A stretch of 34,451 nucleotides of DNA from contig JAGWTB010000020.1 in NCBI GenBank assembly GCA_028869175.1, forward strand, positions 1-34,451. The letters run 5' to 3'. The notes under the pieces were generated by a model that was not told the DNA's origin, did no database searches, and saw only the letters and a list, made by a program, of their open reading frames with translations. Positions 30,457 to 34,451 of this stretch are shown here, in pieces (positions within the stretch are counted from its first letter, which is position 1; every line of letters begins with the position of its first letter). Both the position numbers and the translations under genes were made by a program. The DNA is from Sphingomonadales bacterium. GTDB lineage: Bacteria > Pseudomonadota > Alphaproteobacteria > Sphingomonadales > Sphingomonadaceae.

Positions 30457-31406
30457 GCCTTCACCACCTTCTGTTCGATCACCCCGAACGGGGCGTGGCC
30501 ATCGGCGAGCGTGCCCTGCATCCGCACGCTGTCGCCATAGTGCATGAAACCGGTCTGCGGCTCGCCATGATCGACCAGTTCGATCCCGCGCCGCTCGGCG
30601 ATGCAGGATGAACCGATCTCGCGGTAATTGGCATTGGAGACAGTGCCCGATCCGATCACCGTACCCGCCACCAGATCGCGCGTGGCGCAGGCGTGGGCGA
30701 CCAGTTCGTGGAAGCCGAAGCCCATCGCTTCACCATTCGCCGCGCCAAAGCGCTGGCCGTTCCAGTCCACCAGCAGATCGGCGCAGACCCGGCCATTGCG
30801 CCACTGATCGCCCAGTTCGTCAGGCGTCACCGCGAAGGGTGCCATGGCGCAGGGCGGCTTGGCCTGGACCCAGCCGAAGCCCGTCTTCATTTCCGGCCCG
30901 GCCAGCTTGCGCAGCGACCAGTCGTTGATCTGCACCACCAGCCGGATATGCTTCATGCAGTCCGCCGCCGGAGTGGCCATCGGCACCGCATCGACGATCA
31001 CGCCGAACTCGCCTTCAAAATCGATGCCCAGATCCTCGCTGGGGAAGCGGACGTCTTCGGTCGGGCCGTAGAACCTGTCCGAAGTGCCCTGATACATCAG
31101 CGGCTTGTCGGTCTTGATCGGCTCGATGCCCAAGGCCTTGTCCATCAGCTCGCCGTGGCTGGCGAAGGCCGAACCGTCGAGCCACTGCCAGGCGCGCGGC
31201 AAGGGGGCGATGATCTGCGCGGGATCGAGCGGATCGGGAAAATTGGTGGCAGCGGCCAACTGCGGGGCCAGTTCGTCCCAGCGCTCCATCGCTTCCTGCA
31301 GTGTCCTGACCGGAGCCGGAGCACAGGCCTGGCCATCGGGCGAGACCACCACCAGCCGCCCGTCCTTCGTACCGTCGCGCAAGGTTGCCAGGCGCATGTG
31401 TTTCAT
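30453..31406 (-). CDS. fumarylacetoacetate hydrolase (FAH) family protein
   Basis: [67 protein letters not shown]-type overlap with the cupin gene. Confidence 0.93.
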   Translation of the reverse strand: MKHMRLATLRDGTKDGRLVVVSPDGQACAPAPVRTLQEAMERWDELAPQLAAATNFPDPLDPAQIIAPLPRAWQWLDGSAFASHGELMDKALGIEPIKTDKPLMYQGTSDRFYGPTEDVRFPSEDLGIDFEGEFGVIVDAVPMATPAADCMKHIRLVVQINDWSLRKLAGPEMKTGFGWVQAKPPCAMAPFAVTPDELGDQWRNGRVCADLLVDWNGQRFGAANGEAMGFGFHELVAHACATRDLVAGTVIGSGTVSNANYREIGSSCIAERRGIELVDHGEPQTGFMHYGDSVRMQGTLADGHAPFGVIEQKVVKA

Positions 31407-31606
31407 TCTCCCGTCATGACCGTCAGGCACGGCCAAACCGTTGTCCATCGTTTCCCCGACCCGCCTGTGCAACCATGGCAATAGTAAGCAGCCTTGGCAG
31501 CCGCAAAGGCATTCGGTCGATAGCCAAGCATCGATACTATGCGATGGTCTGGACCCACCGCCACAGGCAATGGCCGGATGAACGGTCAACATATTCGGGG
31601 AAGATC

Positions 31607-32938
31607 ATGGCCCAGTGGCTCAAGCGCGGCATGGCGGCAGAGGCGAAGGCGGATGCCGACCGCAAGGTGCGCGACATAGTCGAGGCGGCGCTGGCCGACA
31701 TCGAGGCGCGCGGCGACGCGGCGGTGCGCGACATGTCGAACCGCTTCGACGGCTGGGACCGTGAAGACTACCGGCTCACCCAGGCGGAGATCGACCGCTG
31801 CGTCGAAAGCCTGTCCGCGCAGGAGCGCAAGGACATCGAATTCGCCCAGGCCCAGGTGCGGGGTTTCGCGCAGATCCAGCGCGCCTCGCTGCAGGACGTG
31901 GAGGTGGAAACGCTGCCCGGCGTCGTGCTCGGCCACAAGCATCTGCCGATCCAGAACGCGGGCTGCTATGTTCCCGGCGGCAAGTATCCGCTGCTTGCCT
32001 CGGCGCATATGAGCGTGATCACCGCCAAGGTCGCGGGCGTGCCGCGCGTCATTACCTGCGCCCCGCCGTTCCAGGGCACTCCGGCCCGCGCCATCGTTGC
32101 CGCGCAGGCCATGGCCGGGGCCGACGCGATCTATGCGCTCGGCGGCATCCAGGCGGTGGGCGCCATGGCACTGGGGACCGAATCCATCGACCCGGTCGAT
32201 ATCCTTGTCGGCCCGGGCAATGCCTTCGTCGCCGAAGCCAAGCGCCAGCTTTTTGGCCGGGTGGGCATCGATCTGTTCGCCGGCCCGACCGAGACCCTGA
32301 TCATTGCCGACGCCGTGGGCTGCGACCCCGAAATGGCCGCGACCGACATCCTCGGCCAGGTCGAGCACGGGCCGGACAGCCCCGGCGTGCTGCTGACCAA
32401 CAGCGAGGCATTCGCCCGCGCCACCATGGCGGAGATCGAGCGCCTGCTGCAGATCCTCCCCACCGCCGACCATGCCCGCAAGGCGTGGGAAGCCTTTGGC
32501 GAAGTCATCGTGGCGGAGGGTTACGAGGAGATGGTCAGCATCGCCGATCAGATCGCCAGCGAACACGTGCAGGTGATGACCGCCGACCCGGACTATTTCC
32601 TGCAGAACATGACCAATTACGGCGCGCTGTTCCTCGGCAATCGCACCAATGTGTCCTATGGCGACAAAGTGATCGGCACCAACCACACCCTGCCGACGAA
32701 GAAGGCGGCGCGCTATACCGGTGGGCTGTGGGTGGGCAAATTCCTCAAGACCTGCACCTACCAGAAGGTGCTGACCGACGAGGCGAGCACGCTGGTCGGC
32801 GAGTATTGCAGCCGCCTCTGCGCGCTGGAGGGCTTTGCCGGCCACGGCGAACAGGCCAATATCCGCGTGCGCCGCTTTGGCGGGCGCAACGTGCCCTATG
32901 CCGGGCAGGCGACCCCGAGCGAGGCGACGCGGGCGTGA
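31607..32938 (+). CDS. histidinol dehydrogenase-superfamily protein, HpsN (sulfopropanediol 3-dehydrogenase)-like
   Basis: [75 protein letters not shown]. Confidence 0.9.
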   Translation: MAQWLKRGMAAEAKADADRKVRDIVEAALADIEARGDAAVRDMSNRFDGWDREDYRLTQAEIDRCVESLSAQERKDIEFAQAQVRGFAQIQRASLQDVEVETLPGVVLGHKHLPIQNAGCYVPGGKYPLLASAHMSVITAKVAGVPRVITCAPPFQGTPARAIVAAQAMAGADAIYALGGIQAVGAMALGTESIDPVDILVGPGNAFVAEAKRQLFGRVGIDLFAGPTETLIIADAVGCDPEMAATDILGQVEHGPDSPGVLLTNSEAFARATMAEIERLLQILPTADHARKAWEAFGEVIVAEGYEEMVSIADQIASEHVQVMTADPDYFLQNMTNYGALFLGNRTNVSYGDKVIGTNHTLPTKKAARYTGGLWVGKFLKTCTYQKVLTDEASTLVGEYCSRLCALEGFAGHGEQANIRVRRFGGRNVPYAGQATPSEATRA

Positions 32939-32953
32939 GCAAGGTTCAACTTT

Positions 32954-33060
32954 CCCCCCTCCCGTTCAGGGGAGGGGCCGGGGGTGGGGTCTCTCCGCTG
33001 GACACAGCGCCGCGCCCGGAGGACAGTCCCCACCCCAACCGCTCCCCTGAAGGGGAGGGG
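32954..33060. repeat. intergenic inverted repeat (REP/BIME-like)
   Basis: CCCCTCCCGTTCAGGGGAGGGGCCGGGGGTGGGG...CCCCACCCCAACCGCTCCCCTGAAGGGGAGGGG, between two co-directional genes. Confidence 0.85.
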
Positions 33061-33062
33061 CT

Positions 33063-33833
33063 TTGACCCTGCCCCGCACCCCCTCCTTCCGGCTTGACGG
33101 CAAGCGCGCCGTGGTGACCGGCGCGGGCCGGGGCATCGGCCTTGCCGCAGCGGCCGCACTGGCCGACGCCGGCGCGGAGGTTACACTGGTGGCCCGCACC
33201 GCCAGCGAGATCGAGGCAGCCGCCGCGCAGATCGGCAAGGGTGCCCGCGCCGTCACGCTCGATGTCACCGACACCGCCGCCGTCCGCGCCTTTTTCGAGA
33301 GCCGCCCCGCCTTCCACGTGCTGGTCAACAATGCCGGCACCAATCGGCCCAAGCCGATGTGGGAAAGCACCGAGGAGGATTTCGACGCGGTGCTGGGGCT
33401 CAACACCCGTTCCGCCTTCTTCGTCGCGCAGGCCTGCGTGCGGCGGATGCTGGCCGAGGGCGGCGCAAGCGGGTTCAAGGGCGGCAGCCTGATCCACATA
33501 TCCAGCCAGATGGGCCATATCGGCGGGCCGGCGCGCGCGCTCTACTGCGCCAGCAAGTGGGCGGTCGAAGGGATGAACAAGGCCATGGCGCTTGACCTTG
33601 CGCCCCACGGCATCCGGTCGAACACCATCGCGCCGACCTTCATCGAAACCCCGATGACTCGCCCCTTCATGGAAGACCCGGCGGCGCGCGCCAACATCCT
33701 GGCCAGGATCAAGCTGGGACGGCTGGGTGAGGTGGAAGACATCATGGGCGCGGTGCTGTTCCTCGCCTCGGACGCGTCCTCGCTGATGACCGGCACCAGC
33801 CTGGTGGTCGATGGCGGCTGGACGGCGGACTGA
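33063..33833 (+). CDS. SDR family oxidoreductase
   Basis: AVVTGAGRGIGLAAAAALADAGA, VNNAGTN, YCASKWAVEGMNKAMALDLAPHGIRSNTIAPTFIETPM; TTG start. Confidence 0.95.
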   Translation: MTLPRTPSFRLDGKRAVVTGAGRGIGLAAAAALADAGAEVTLVARTASEIEAAAAQIGKGARAVTLDVTDTAAVRAFFESRPAFHVLVNNAGTNRPKPMWESTEEDFDAVLGLNTRSAFFVAQACVRRMLAEGGASGFKGGSLIHISSQMGHIGGPARALYCASKWAVEGMNKAMALDLAPHGIRSNTIAPTFIETPMTRPFMEDPAARANILARIKLGRLGEVEDIMGAVLFLASDASSLMTGTSLVVDGGWTAD

Positions 33834-33852
33834 TTTTCAAGCGGAGCTCACC

Positions 33853-34451
33853 ATGTTCGAACCCTTCCCCGGAAACTATGTCTGGAATCTCGCGGTCAAT
33901 CTCGCGCTGGTCTGCGGCGGCAACCATGGCGAGATCGACGAGGCCTGCCGCCCGGTGCGCGAAGCCGCCAAGGCCGGGGCGGATGCGGGATCGGCGCAGT
34001 TGTTCGATGCCTGGATCGCGGTCGCCGATCAGGTCGCCGCCAATGCCGCAGCCGACGAGGCGGCGGGCTACCATCTCTCCGCCGGGTCCAAGTACCTGCG
34101 CGCCTCGGGCTATTACCTCGCCGCCGAACGCCTGCAGAGCCGCGATTACGCGCCGCGCTGGGCGGCTTACGACAAGGGGCTGGAACTGTACCGCAAGGGC
34201 GCGGCGCTGCGCGGGCAGCATGTCGATTTCGTCGAGATTCCCTATGAGGGGTCGAGCTATACCGCGATCTTCGTCCACGATGGCTCCGGCACCCCGCGCC
34301 CGACGCTGGTTTCGGTCAACGGGCTCGATTCGATGAAGGAGCAGGTCAACATGGCAGGCCATGGGCTCGCCAATCTCGAGCGCGGGATCAACACCCTGTT
34401 CGTCGACCAGCCCGGCACCGGCGAGGCGATCCGCAAGCGCGGCCTGCCCGC
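33853..34451 (+). CDS. alpha/beta hydrolase, FrsA/DHPON-hydrolase-like, truncated by window end
   Basis: Manual translation from ATG 33853: MFEPFPGNYVWNLAVNLALVCGGNHGEIDEACRP...VEIPYEGSSYTAIFVH...LVSVNGLDSMKEQ...LFVDQPGTGEAIRK; no stop before 34451. Confidence 0.8.
   Translation, partial: MFEPFPGNYVWNLAVNLALVCGGNHGEIDEACRPVREAAKAGADAGSAQLFDAWIAVADQVAANAAADEAAGYHLSAGSKYLRASGYYLAAERLQSRDYAPRWAAYDKGLELYRKGAALRGQHVDFVEIPYEGSSYTAIFVHDGSGTPRPTLVSVNGLDSMKEQVNMAGHGLANLERGINTLFVDQPGTGEAIRKRGLP

Noticed and set aside
31586-32845. 419-aa minus-strand ORF
   Set aside because: Antisense shadow of the HisD-like gene.
31607-32938. HisD-like gene as part of histidine biosynthesis
   Set aside because: No hisG/hisC/hisB neighbours, and motif differences favour the catabolic HpsN-like branch.

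Overview
This 34.5-kb, high-GC window looks like alphaproteobacterial, probably sphingomonad, chromosome; that taxonomic call is an inference from gene content and style, not a search. Positions 1-2350 are a repeat-rich, gene-poor junction. It holds a truncated IS-type transposase N-terminus, tandem GTGTCCCCGGAATT units, a diverged 147-bp direct duplication, nested inverted repeats and a few orphan small ORFs. The remainder is mostly dense coding sequence: crtI-like desaturase, LOG protein, L,D-transpeptidase-like protein, a ParD-ParE-acetyltransferase operon, ispG, a lipase, an 8-gene DUF4129-DUF4350-MoxR-DUF58-SpoIIM-RDD-GNAT-GNAT operon, pheA, a tandem-duplicated di-heme cytochrome c, a sulfate ABC transporter operon with a DUF2292 protein and a TonB-dependent receptor, and a catabolic-looking cluster (SDR, GlcG/HbpS-like, cupin, FAH, divergent HisD/HpsN-like, SDR, alpha/beta hydrolase cut by the window end). 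The signals least explained by genes are an 80-nt imperfect dyad just upstream of the sulfate operon (21753-21832) and a perfect 18-bp inverted repeat with a structured spacer after the TonB receptor (28431-28502). All functional calls come from reading motifs by eye; no database search was run.
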